Source: CAYYGL01 sp964471235
GTDB taxonomy: Bacteria > Calditrichota > Calditrichia > RBG-13-44-9 > J075
DNA: 8,333 nt
NCBI GenBank assembly: GCA_964471235.1
Contig: CAYYGL010000207.1
Span: forward strand, 1 to 8,333
Direction: 5' to 3'
Shown: piece after piece, positions 1 to 6,311 of the stretch
Numbering within the stretch: position 1 is the first letter of the stretch
How the letters are laid out: each line of letters begins with the position of its first letter
Position numbers and translations under genes: made by a program
Notes under the pieces: generated by a model
Databases searched by the model: none
What the model was told of the DNA's origin: nothing
Seen by the model: the letters and a program-made list of their open reading frames with translations, nothing else

Positions 1-1
1 C

Positions 2-1327
2 GGGGCAATAGGCGTTGGGGGAATGCTGATCGTCTATACTCTATTCGATCAACCGCATCTGCTTGCCGGGGCGCTGTTGATGGGTTCGGTTTTCTGGTTT
101 CATCCGTTTACGGCAGTGTATGGCAGTCTGTTCCTGGGCTTTAAATTCCTGTTAGATGTAAGAAAAGAAAACCGGTGGAGATGGCTGGCTGCGCTATCAT
201 TATTTCTGATCATCGCGGCACCCAGTTGGCTGCCGTTCTTAATTCACAAACTTACCACTTCGTCCCCGGCATTTGATCTACCGTTGTGGTTGCGAATCAC
301 CAAAAAACGGATGCAGTTTTCCTTTTATATGAGCCAATGGGTGCCGGATCGGTTTATTCATCTCGTCATCGCTTTTATTGGGCTGTGGTATTTTCGTCGC
401 CATCCGGCATTTCGAAAAACCCTCCCGATTGTGCTGACCACCCTCGTTGCCCTGGTACTCATGGCACTGGCAGAAATCTTTTCCATCAAATTTCTTCTCC
501 AACTCCAGCTGGCAAGATGTTCTTACTTCCTGTTCATTCTGCTCACCTTTTTCCTGGCAAATTTTTTGATGAACCGGAAGCAGCCACAAAGGGGGATTGG
601 ATTTCTCTTCTGGGCAACCCTGGGATTTGCATTGATGATAGAATCACCGATCGGCAACCCTCACAATCCCCTCCGCTGGGTCTTGATTGCCGCCGGTATG
701 GTAACCATTCTTTTTATTATCTTCAAAACGCCGCTCTGGTGGAAACAGCTATATGTCTCCACCGGGGTAGGGATGGTGCTTCTTGCTACCGCAGTGACGG
801 TCTTCAATACTTATCAAATAAATAGAAACTGGCACAAGATGGTCTTGAAAAGAACGATTGATGAATCTTCCGCAAGACCCGAGGGAAACTTCCGTCATTC
901 TTTCATTAGTACGTTGTACGACAGGACTTTTACCACCCCCTGGGAAGACATTCAATTCTGGTGCCGAAACCACCTTCCGGAAGATGAGGTAATCATGACT
1001 CCCATGTATCTGGAGGGATTCCGATGTTTTTCTCAACGTTCAATTTATGGGAGTTACAAAGATGGAGCGCCACACAATTACAGCGAGAAAACTTTTTTCC
1101 GTTGGTGGGAACGGATGAAGCGCCTGGGGATTAATGTGGCGGTAAACCGGGATGACTTTCCAGGGCTTTACCATCTTCATGCCAAAGATGCCGCCCGGGA
1201 AGCAGGAATCCGGTATCTTATTTATGATAAACAAGTTGTGCGATATGAAGGGCACCGCCTGTATCAAAATTCGCGCTTCGGAATCATCGATCTCCATCTG
1301 ACCCCAACACCGGTATTCGGATTTTGA
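2..1327 (+). CDS. Polytopic membrane protein with C-terminal soluble domain, 5' end missing
   Basis: The reading frame is open to the first base of the window, and the first ATG (position 23) has no properly spaced Shine-Dalgarno sequence. The gene therefore most likely starts upstream and only its 3' part is present. From that ATG, 434 residues follow. About eight hydrophobic segments are visible, near residues 11-40, 53-75, 109-123, 131-150, 160-184, 190-205, 217-234 and 242-262. A soluble domain of about 170 residues follows. It contains an EGFRCFSQRSIYGSYKDG block and a WWERMKRLGI block. This pattern (soluble C-terminal domain with F-R-x-x-x-x-R-S and a W-x-E/R helix after a membrane array) resembles uncharacterised bacterial membrane proteins, possibly of the DUF6798 type. 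That link is from memory and uncertain. Glycosyltransferase-C-like membrane enzymes are an alternative, but the catalytic N-terminal part would lie outside the window. No function is assigned. The next gene is 144 nt away and no convincing terminator lies between. Confidence 0.75.
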   Translation, partial: GAIGVGGMLIVYTLFDQPHLLAGALLMGSVFWFHPFTAVYGSLFLGFKFLLDVRKENRWRWLAALSLFLIIAAPSWLPFLIHKLTTSSPAFDLPLWLRITKKRMQFSFYMSQWVPDRFIHLVIAFIGLWYFRRHPAFRKTLPIVLTTLVALVLMALAEIFSIKFLLQLQLARCSYFLFILLTFFLANFLMNRKQPQRGIGFLFWATLGFALMIESPIGNPHNPLRWVLIAAGMVTILFIIFKTPLWWKQLYVSTGVGMVLLATAVTVFNTYQINRNWHKMVLKRTIDESSARPEGNFRHSFISTLYDRTFTTPWEDIQFWCRNHLPEDEVIMTPMYLEGFRCFSQRSIYGSYKDGAPHNYSEKTFFRWWERMKRLGINVAVNRDDFPGLYHLHAKDAAREAGIRYLIYDKQVVRYEGHRLYQNSRFGIIDLHLTPTPVFGF

Positions 1328-1471
1328 ACCGGAAAGCGGGAAGGCGGTTTTACCAATCGGAACCGGTGCGGTTGTGTGTTACTGTTAAAAGCGTGCATTG
1401 AGGGAATATATTTTTCTTTGATTAGAAAAGTTATTATATTAAAAACAATGAAATGAATGGTGTAAAAATTT

Positions 1472-2310
1472 ATGATTGATACCCTTAAATTTTATAACAA
1501 ATTGAAGGAAAATTTAGACCCGGGAGCAGCTTTGACGGTTGCTGAAATTCTGGGTCAGGTGTATTCCGAATTATCGGATTCGGTAACCAAAACAGAATTC
1601 AATGAACTGCGAGAGGCGGTTGCTGAGAACACTAAAATAATAAAAGAGCTTGCTGAGGCGCAGAAGCGTACTGANNNNNNNNNNNNNNNNNNNNNNNNNN
1701 NNNNNNNNNNNNNNNNNNNNNNNNNNNNNNNNNNNNNNNNNNNNNNNNNNNNNNNNNNNNNNNNNNNNNNNNNNTTGCTGAGAACACTAAAATAATAAAA
1801 GAGCTTGCTGAGGCGCAGAAGCGTACTGAGAAACGAGTTGAGGAGCTTGCCGAGGCGCAAGCAAAAACAGAAACGGCATTGCAAAGACTTACGCAAAGAG
1901 TTGACAAAATTTCGCAGGAACTGGGTGGTATCAGCAATACCATTGGATACAGCCTGGAGAACGAATCATATTCCAGGTTAAAGCCGATTCTGAAGAAGCG
2001 CTTTGGTATCGAAGTCGAAAAACTATATCGTAAAAATATTGTATATACGCTGGATCGCTTCGATGAGATTAATATTTACGGGGAAGCTCGACGTAATGGG
2101 CAGGAGTTGGTGGTCATTGGGGAATGCAAAGCACAATTTGGTCCCCGGGATGTTAAGAAATTTTTAAAACTTATAGAACGGGTGAAAAAACACCTTCAAG
2201 CTGAAGTCTTTCCGTTGGTTTTGGCACATCAATTTCATCCCCGGGCAGAAGCTGAATTCGCTAAAATTCAGATCCCGATTTTCTGGTCTTATGAATTATT
2301 GGAAGAATGA
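1472..2310 (+). CDS. Coiled-coil protein with C-terminal PD-(D/E)XK nuclease-like domain, interrupted by an assembly gap
   Basis: The two halves are separated by 100 N. Overlapping the identical 55-nt flanks gives one uninterrupted frame of 228 codons (227 aa plus stop). In that merged protein, residues about 40-100 are a charged coiled coil with the ELAEAQ unit repeated 14 residues (two heptads) apart. Residues about 100-115 are a GGISNTIGYSLENE linker, and residues 116-227 are a globular domain. The domain carries D146 in DRFDEINIYGEAR and an E-x-K pair (E166, K168) in VVIGECKAQ, which fits the acidic plus ExK active site of the PD-(D/E)XK fold. The arrangement matches a widespread family of uncharacterised coiled-coil/nuclease-like proteins, some annotated DUF3782 or, oddly, 'chordopoxvirus fusion protein'. 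A nuclease role is inferred, not shown; the biological role is unknown. The Shine-Dalgarno site is weak (GGTG upstream of ATG). The gene is AT-richer than its neighbours, which could reflect transfer. Confidence 0.8.
1620..1829 (+). repeat. Exact 55-nt direct repeat flanking the gap
   Basis: Positions 1620-1674 and 1775-1829 are identical over 55 nt, and each copy directly abuts the N run. Both encode the coiled-coil segment AENTKIIKELAEAQKRT. Just after it, the coding sequence contains a diverged 42-nt-spaced second copy of the ELAEAQ unit. Either the two contig ends overlap by an assembler word length and no sequence is missing, or a real tandem repeat of unknown copy number was collapsed. 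Confidence 0.9.
1675..1774. other. Assembly gap of exactly 100 N
   Basis: One hundred consecutive N lie within the coiled-coil/nuclease gene. The round number is typical of a placeholder for a gap of unknown length. The reading phase before and after the gap would require a real length of 2 modulo 3, whereas 100 is 1 modulo 3, so the placeholder length is not the true one. Confidence 0.98.
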
Positions 2311-2577
2311 GATTGGAGCTTATAAAACAGCTGCATTTATGTAGCAAGACATTTGAAAATTTTTGAAACAGCTATTGAGCATATCACACACCTCATTAAC
2401 ATTAATCCCGGTGTTAATGAGGGCGTAAGAGCTGTGGAATCGTTTCAACGGTTGCGTTATTGTTAGTTAGCTGCATAAGTACAAACCGGCTTATTCATCC
2501 GTCCTCCACACTGAAAATTCAAAATTTTTGGCTGAGCAACAGAGCCCCCCCAAAAGTACTCTTACCTGAATTTTTGC
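2311..2577. other. Non-coding intergenic stretch between nuclease-like gene and repressor operon
   Basis: No open frame with coding character is present on either strand. It is AT-rich and holds one strong inverted repeat (2391-2422), a direct repeat of AGCTGCAT (near 2328 and 2469), and a run of seven C (2545-2551). No tRNA-like or known RNA fold was recognised. No hairpin followed by a T run was found that would terminate the upstream gene. Confidence 0.7.
2391..2422. repeat. Perfect 11-bp inverted repeat with 10-nt loop
   Basis: CCTCATTAACA (2391-2401) pairs exactly with TGTTAATGAGG (2412-2422) around the loop TTAATCCCGG. No T run follows on the plus strand, so it does not look like a standard intrinsic terminator for the gene upstream. 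It could be a regulator binding site or an RNA hairpin. It lies about 155 nt upstream of the -35 element of the repressor operon. Confidence 0.75.
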
Positions 2578-2606
2578 TTGACATTCTACTCATCTCTTTT
2601 TATTTT
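2578..2606 (+). promoter_or_regulatory. Sigma-70-type promoter of the repressor/M56 operon
   Basis: A consensus -35 box TTGACA (2578-2583) is followed, after 17 nt, by a weaker -10 box TATTTT (2601-2606). Transcription would start near 2612-2614, inside the dyad-rich segment that immediately follows. A bound repressor there would block initiation or early elongation. Confidence 0.65.
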
Positions 2607-2634
2607 CTACTAAATTTATAGTAGATATACTATA
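2607..2634. promoter_or_regulatory. Overlapping dyad operator, probable BlaI-family binding site
   Basis: Two inverted repeats share a central arm. CTACTA (2607-2612) pairs with TAGTAG (2619-2624). TATAGTA (2617-2623) pairs perfectly with TACTATA (2628-2634) across a GATA spacer. BlaI/MecI/CopY repressors bind TAC/GTA-type dyads, and many repress their own operons. The position between the -10 box and the ribosome binding site of the repressor gene supports autoregulation, which is inferred. Confidence 0.7.
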
Positions 2635-2637
2635 AAA

Positions 2638-2644
2638 AGAGGAG
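2638..2644 (+). promoter_or_regulatory. Ribosome binding site deciding the repressor start
   Basis: AGAGGAG ends 6 nt before the ATG at 2651. It directly touches the in-frame ATG at 2645, leaving no spacer for that codon, so 2651 is the better start. Confidence 0.8.
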
Positions 2645-2650
2645 ATGGTA

Positions 2651-3043
2651 ATGGCGAGACGGAAAAGTCAATTAACACCCCTGGAGTGGGAGATTATGCG
2701 GGTGGTGTGGGATAAGAAAAAGCCGGTCACTGTACGGGAGGTCTTGCAAACGGCATACCCGGGAGGAGAAAAGGCATACACTACAGTACAAACGGTTATG
2801 AATACCCTGGTAGAAAAAGGTTTTTTGACCCGGACTAAAATCGGTTTGGTTAATCATTACCGCCCCACGAAAGAACAACTTCATACCCTGAAAGACGAGA
2901 TCAAGTTTTTTGCCAATAAAACCTTTGGCGGTTCGCTGAACGCCCTGGTTAGTTTTTTGATCAATACCGATTCCCTGACACCGGAGGATATCCGGGAATT
3001 AAAACAGTTGATCGAACAAAAAGAGAAAGGGGGTAAGGGATGA
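2651..3043 (+). CDS. BlaI/MecI/CopY-family transcriptional repressor
   Basis: The product is 130 aa, normal for the family. The N-terminal winged helix (residues about 6-75) shows the family pattern: LTPLEWEIMRVVW, then VTVREVL, then the recognition-helix region AYTTVQTVMNTLVEKGFL, then the wing ending in a Y-R-P stretch. The C-terminal helical dimerisation part (about 76-125) includes TFGGSLNALVSFLI and a charged terminal helix. Known relatives bind as dimers to dyad operators and are inactivated when a partner M56 membrane peptidase triggers their cleavage. The stop codon overlaps the start of such a partner gene by 4 nt (ATGA), so the two are translationally coupled. The start at 2651 was chosen over 2645 on ribosome-binding-site spacing. 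No beta-lactamase or penicillin-binding-protein gene is nearby, so the regulated genes beyond its own operon are unknown. Confidence 0.93.
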   Translation: MARRKSQLTPLEWEIMRVVWDKKKPVTVREVLQTAYPGGEKAYTTVQTVMNTLVEKGFLTRTKIGLVNHYRPTKEQLHTLKDEIKFFANKTFGGSLNALVSFLINTDSLTPEDIRELKQLIEQKEKGGKG

Positions 3044-4311
3044 TTCAATGGATAAATACCATCGCTTCCGCCTGGGCACATGCGTTCTGGATAATGAATT
3101 TGCAAAACAGCCTTTTTTTGATCATCACCCTATCAATACTTTACAAACTGCGAAATCATTCTCCCCGGGTAACCAGCCTGATCGCGTTTATTGCCCTGGT
3201 GAAGCTGCTCATTCCCCCGGTAACCATCGAACAATTTTCCGGGTTTGTGCCGTCGCAGGCGGTGGCATACCTGAACATTCTGCCCGGTATCACCACATCC
3301 CCGGCAACGATGCTTCAACAACCTCATCTTTCTGTGACGGCGATCTGCTTTCTCCTCTGGTTCGCCGTGGCGGGGGCATTGTTGAGCGTCTATTGTTATC
3401 GGTATTATCGATTTAGAAAAATCGCTTTCCTCGGGGAAGAGATAAAGCCATCAATCGTTCCTGTTCCCCTGCGGATATGCCCGGTGGTGTTGAGTGAACG
3501 ATGTTACAGTCCCTATGTGATTGGATTTTTCAGACCACGCATTGTGCTGCCGGCAGAAGCAGCACAATGGCGGTCTCGCTACCTGGAAGCAATTATCGCC
3601 CATGAAATCGGGCATATCCGCCAGCGAGACCAATGGATTAACTTGCTCCAGGTAGTGGTGCAGGCGTTCTACTTTTTCAATCCCCTGGTCTGGCTGCTCA
3701 TTCGGCAATTCATTCACTACCGGGAGTTGCAAACTGATAATTCCGCCGTCCGCAGGTTAAACATTACTCCGGACGATTACGCCCATATCCTGCTTCGGAT
3801 TGCAGAGCAGTTGGTGATACCGGAATCTCATCTTTCCTCGCCGGCTTCTTTTAACAAAACCGTATCGTCGCTAAAAAATCGAATCGGTTATCAATTAAAC
3901 AGAAAGGAGGGCTCCATGTCCCACAAATGGATAGTTCGGTATAGCGTGGTTATGCTGGCTCTGGTGATGGTCATGCTGCCGCTTTCGTGTGATTTATCCA
4001 GCACTGCCCCCAAAGAAGCGCCAATTGTTGCGTTTGGGGAGCTCACTCAAAAGCCCGCGGTCATCAAAAGGGTGAGCGCCGAATACCCGGAGAGCGCCAA
4101 AGCGGCGGGTCTTCAGGGGAATGTGGTGCTAAAAATTCTCATTGGTGCCGATGGCAAAGTTCAGGAGGTTGAGGTGTTAAAGTCTGCATCCCCGGAATTG
4201 GACGAAGCTGCCATCAACGCGGTAAAACAATTTGTTTTTACCCCGGCGGAAAAAAACGGAAAACCGGTTCGGGTCTGGTTTGCCGTTCCGTTTACGTTTC
4301 GGTTGAAATGA
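3040..4311 (+). CDS. BlaR1-like M56 membrane metallopeptidase fused to a TonB C-terminal domain
   Basis: The 423-aa product has hydrophobic segments near residues 18-36, 42-60 and 99-121. A cytosolic zinc-protease region follows with HEIGH (188-192) and the downstream REL-x-x-D motif (R228, E229, D233) that supplies the third ligand. Further hydrophobic stretches lie at 203-222 and 299-316. A short linker follows (about 318-338), then a TonB C-terminal domain (about 339-423) with the typical AEYPESAKAAGLQG, GADGKV and PVRVWFAVPFTF blocks. M56 proteases such as BlaR1/MecR1 relay an outside signal to cleavage of a BlaI-type repressor, and the gene just upstream encodes such a repressor. Here the usual penicillin-binding sensor is replaced by the TonB-type domain, an architecture seen in Bacteroidota-like genomes. 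The linker of about 20 residues is too short to span the periplasm like a true TonB, and no ExbB/ExbD gene is in view. A ligand- or partner-sensing role is therefore more likely (inference). Confidence 0.9.
   Translation: MIQWINTIASAWAHAFWIMNLQNSLFLIITLSILYKLRNHSPRVTSLIAFIALVKLLIPPVTIEQFSGFVPSQAVAYLNILPGITTSPATMLQQPHLSVTAICFLLWFAVAGALLSVYCYRYYRFRKIAFLGEEIKPSIVPVPLRICPVVLSERCYSPYVIGFFRPRIVLPAEAAQWRSRYLEAIIAHEIGHIRQRDQWINLLQVVVQAFYFFNPLVWLLIRQFIHYRELQTDNSAVRRLNITPDDYAHILLRIAEQLVIPESHLSSPASFNKTVSSLKNRIGYQLNRKEGSMSHKWIVRYSVVMLALVMVMLPLSCDLSSTAPKEAPIVAFGELTQKPAVIKRVSAEYPESAKAAGLQGNVVLKILIGADGKVQEVEVLKSASPELDEAAINAVKQFVFTPAEKNGKPVRVWFAVPFTFRLK
3901..3918 (+). promoter_or_regulatory. Strong internal ribosome binding site and in-frame ATG inside the M56-TonB gene
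   Basis: AGAAAGGAGG (3901-3910) is a near-perfect Shine-Dalgarno sequence placed 5 nt before an in-frame ATG (3916-3918, codon 293). Starting there would give a 131-aa protein. It would have a basic N-terminus (MSHKWIVR), a hydrophobic segment, a cysteine (C317 of the long form) and then the whole TonB C-terminal domain. That is a secreted or membrane-anchored stand-alone TonB-domain protein made from the same mRNA. The purine run also encodes residues RKEG, so chance is possible. Confidence 0.5.
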
Positions 4312-4356
4312 ATTGTCGTGTGATGTGGCAGATTACAGGACCCTGGAAAAAATTAG

Positions 4357-4389
4357 AGTTCTCCGGGGATGTGGGATAACCGGAGAACT
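4357..4389. terminator. Hairpin between convergent genes, possible terminator for the minus-strand operon
   Basis: AGTTCTCCGG (4357-4366) pairs with CCGGAGAACT (4380-4389), a 10-bp stem with a 13-nt loop. Read on the minus strand, the stem is followed after a few bases by a run of six T (from the A run at 4346-4352). This fits an intrinsic terminator for the Wzi-like gene. The plus-strand side has only a weak TTTATAAAT tail. Confidence 0.6.
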
Positions 4390-4397
4390 TTATAAAT

Positions 4398-4429
4398 ATG
4401 CCGGGAATATGAATTCCCGGCATTATTTT
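4398..4429 (+). terminator. Intrinsic terminator of the repressor/M56 operon
   Basis: ATGCCGGGAAT (4398-4408) pairs perfectly with ATTCCCGGCAT (4413-4423) around a 4-nt ATGA loop. TATTTT follows on the plus strand. It lies 86 nt after the stop of the M56-TonB gene. Confidence 0.75.
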
Positions 4430-4571
4430 GTACCACACTTTCAGAGTTCACATTCTTGCAAATTATCGAACCTCCTCCTCTTTCCAATATTTTTCCCTCT
4501 CCTTGCCCCGATTATTGCAATATCTTTTCCGGGCTCTTCAACACTGCTGTCCTCTCCACCCTTAATCATTC

Positions 4572-6311
4572 TTACCGCTGGCTGACTTCAAACGCTGGCA
4601 TTAATTCATTTCGATAACCGAAATTATAGCTGATCCGCAGGGAGAAGAAGGTATGATTGCCGTTGGTAACATTGCTGTGTACCCGTTGCAGCCGGAAGGT
4701 GGCGAAAGTGTTTCGAAGCAATTCGTATTGGGCTTCAGCACCGATGAGGTTGCGTTCGATACGCTCTCCGTCTAAGAAAGTCACATCCCGGGCATCGATA
4801 CCGAAGCGGAACGGCAAATCCACGTCGCCGCCCACATTACGGTCTGGTGGGTTCTGCCCATGGCGGTAACGTTCCACCGTTAACTGAAAGCGCAAACGCC
4901 GGTGCGGAAAAAAACGATACCGCACATAGAGGTTATCGGAATTGGGACCGATGAAATGCCCCAGCACGGTATCGTAATGCTTGTACTTATTGTAATCCTG
5001 CACCGAGTGGGTATACACATACGGTTTAATCCGGGTATATTCCAAAAGCAGGTCACTTCCGGGAAGCCGCAGTGGGTTCACCCAGAAAAATCCTCCCTGC
5101 CATCCAAATTTATTCCCGAAAAATTTACTCCCCAATTTAGACGTGGTGATGTCATCAATAAACCATTCCCCAAACACCTTCAAGTCGGGCACTATCCGCC
5201 AGGCAAAATCAATTCCCAACGAACCGTTATCCCGATCGCCATAGTAATGTTCAATCGATTTGAAAAATGCCAGGGGATTCATGTAACCCAATTTAATGGA
5301 TTGATTGCCATAAATAATCGCCTGGGAGAAGCCCACCTGGACGCCTTTCCCCAGGTAGGCTTCCAACCGGTTACCTGCCCAGTAGACGTCAATCGGATCT
5401 ACCGCTTTAATATATTTGCGACCATTCGGGGGAATGTATTGCAGAAAAGCAGTGATATGGGTGTATTTAAACCGCCAGTAGCGAATGGTAAATTTGAGTT
5501 GATCATATACCGGAGCATTGGTGGACATCACCAATTGCCCCCGATGCCCGGCGCCCCACTGGTTATAATCTCGTCCAAACAAAAAGGAAAAATATTTATA
5601 AGTAAGATTGAGGTAAGCGATGTTTTCATCCACATCAAATTTTTTGCTGACCCGGGCGGTATGGTAGGGAAAACCGGAGCCTTCCAGCACCTGCTGAATC
5701 GGATAGCCGGGGGTGCGGGAGAAGTGATTGTCGGTCAGATTAAAATAGAAACCGAGGTGACTACCCAGGCTGCCCCGAAACAAAAAACCATTGCTCCAGC
5801 GGGTGATGGTTGCCACGGTGTCGGATGCCAGCAGGGTTTTATAACGGGAATATTGCAGCACCGGGTCTATATAGATATAAAATTCCCGGTGATGTTTGGA
5901 AAGAAAATTTCGGTTGTTGCCATACACAAAACCCGGCACTATTGAAAACGGAGGTGTTTCCCGGATTGCGGTAAACCGGTTGTTCGTCTTTCCCGTGGTA
6001 ATCTCAACTTCCCGGGATGCCAGTTCTTCACCGAATTCCACGGCACAGTATTGAAGATATTGCCGATCATATTTGCTGAACCGGGAGGGAGTATCCCGAT
6101 AAGCCCGGTACACCTGCTCAAGATATTCGGCGACCTCTGTTCGCGAATAGGGACGGGTGTGATCGTACACATTGTCGATAAATCCCTGGGTTTCCCAGCG
6201 CTCCAGAACATCGTATATCCAGTGGTTAAGTGGCACGTTGCTGGTTTGCCCACAGATGAGTCCGCTCAGTATGATGCTTAGCAGGATGACAGGGAGTGTC
6301 TTATTCTTCAA
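4572..6311 (-). CDS. Wzi-like capsule-assembly outer-membrane beta-barrel protein
   Basis: From the TTG at 6311 the product is 579 aa with a classic signal peptide: basic MKNK, then hydrophobic LPVILLSIILSGLI, then cleavage near CGQ. The mature N-terminus has an SLH-like helical segment (VPLNHWIYDVLERWETQGFID, followed by RPYSRTEVAEYLEQVYR), typical of the Caps_assemb_Wzi family. The rest is rich in alternating aromatic beta strands and ends with FFSLRISYNFGY plus a 12-residue tail, as expected for an outer-membrane barrel. E. coli Wzi is an outer-membrane lectin that helps attach capsule. Family members in other phyla are mostly uncharacterised, so the exact role here is inferred. An ATG at 6332 would add seven residues but has no Shine-Dalgarno site, whereas the TTG has AAAGGTGG 9 nt upstream. 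The gene overlaps the end of hutI by 11 nt (32 nt with the ATG), so the two are probably co-transcribed and coupled. No other capsule gene is in view. Confidence 0.8.
   Translation of the reverse strand: MKNKTLPVILLSIILSGLICGQTSNVPLNHWIYDVLERWETQGFIDNVYDHTRPYSRTEVAEYLEQVYRAYRDTPSRFSKYDRQYLQYCAVEFGEELASREVEITTGKTNNRFTAIRETPPFSIVPGFVYGNNRNFLSKHHREFYIYIDPVLQYSRYKTLLASDTVATITRWSNGFLFRGSLGSHLGFYFNLTDNHFSRTPGYPIQQVLEGSGFPYHTARVSKKFDVDENIAYLNLTYKYFSFLFGRDYNQWGAGHRGQLVMSTNAPVYDQLKFTIRYWRFKYTHITAFLQYIPPNGRKYIKAVDPIDVYWAGNRLEAYLGKGVQVGFSQAIIYGNQSIKLGYMNPLAFFKSIEHYYGDRDNGSLGIDFAWRIVPDLKVFGEWFIDDITTSKLGSKFFGNKFGWQGGFFWVNPLRLPGSDLLLEYTRIKPYVYTHSVQDYNKYKHYDTVLGHFIGPNSDNLYVRYRFFPHRRLRFQLTVERYRHGQNPPDRNVGGDVDLPFRFGIDARDVTFLDGERIERNLIGAEAQYELLRNTFATFRLQRVHSNVTNGNHTFFSLRISYNFGYRNELMPAFEVSQR

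Noticed and set aside
286..825. Plus-strand 179-codon frame inside the first membrane protein gene
   Set aside because: It overlaps the membrane protein frame entirely, lacks a ribosome binding site, and its product has no family-like features.
1327..1365. Possible terminator after the first membrane protein gene
   Set aside because: Only 5-bp AACCG/CGGTT arms with a long loop are found, and no solid T run follows.
1398..1440. Promoter-like AT-rich sequence before the nuclease-like gene (TTGATT and TATTAT/TATATT)
   Set aside because: The spacing between the boxes (about 8-11 nt) is too short for a standard sigma-70 promoter.
1620..1829. CRISPR-like or mobile repeat
   Set aside because: There are only two copies, they are coding, in frame, and located exactly at the edges of an assembly gap.
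4441..4569. 42-codon minus-strand frame starting just after the Wzi-like stop, encoding a highly charged peptide
   Set aside because: There is no proper ribosome binding site, no recognisable motif, and its position is between a stop codon and terminator hairpins. It is best regarded as chance.
4313..4585. Plus-strand frame of about 90 codons after the M56-TonB stop
   Set aside because: It runs through both terminator hairpins and into the end of the convergent gene, with no ribosome binding site and no coding character.
4902..5945. Long plus-strand open frame (347 codons) opposite the Wzi-like gene
   Set aside because: It is antisense to a gene with a signal peptide, a family-typical N-terminal domain and beta-barrel pattern. 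The antisense product has no recognisable domain or ribosome binding site.
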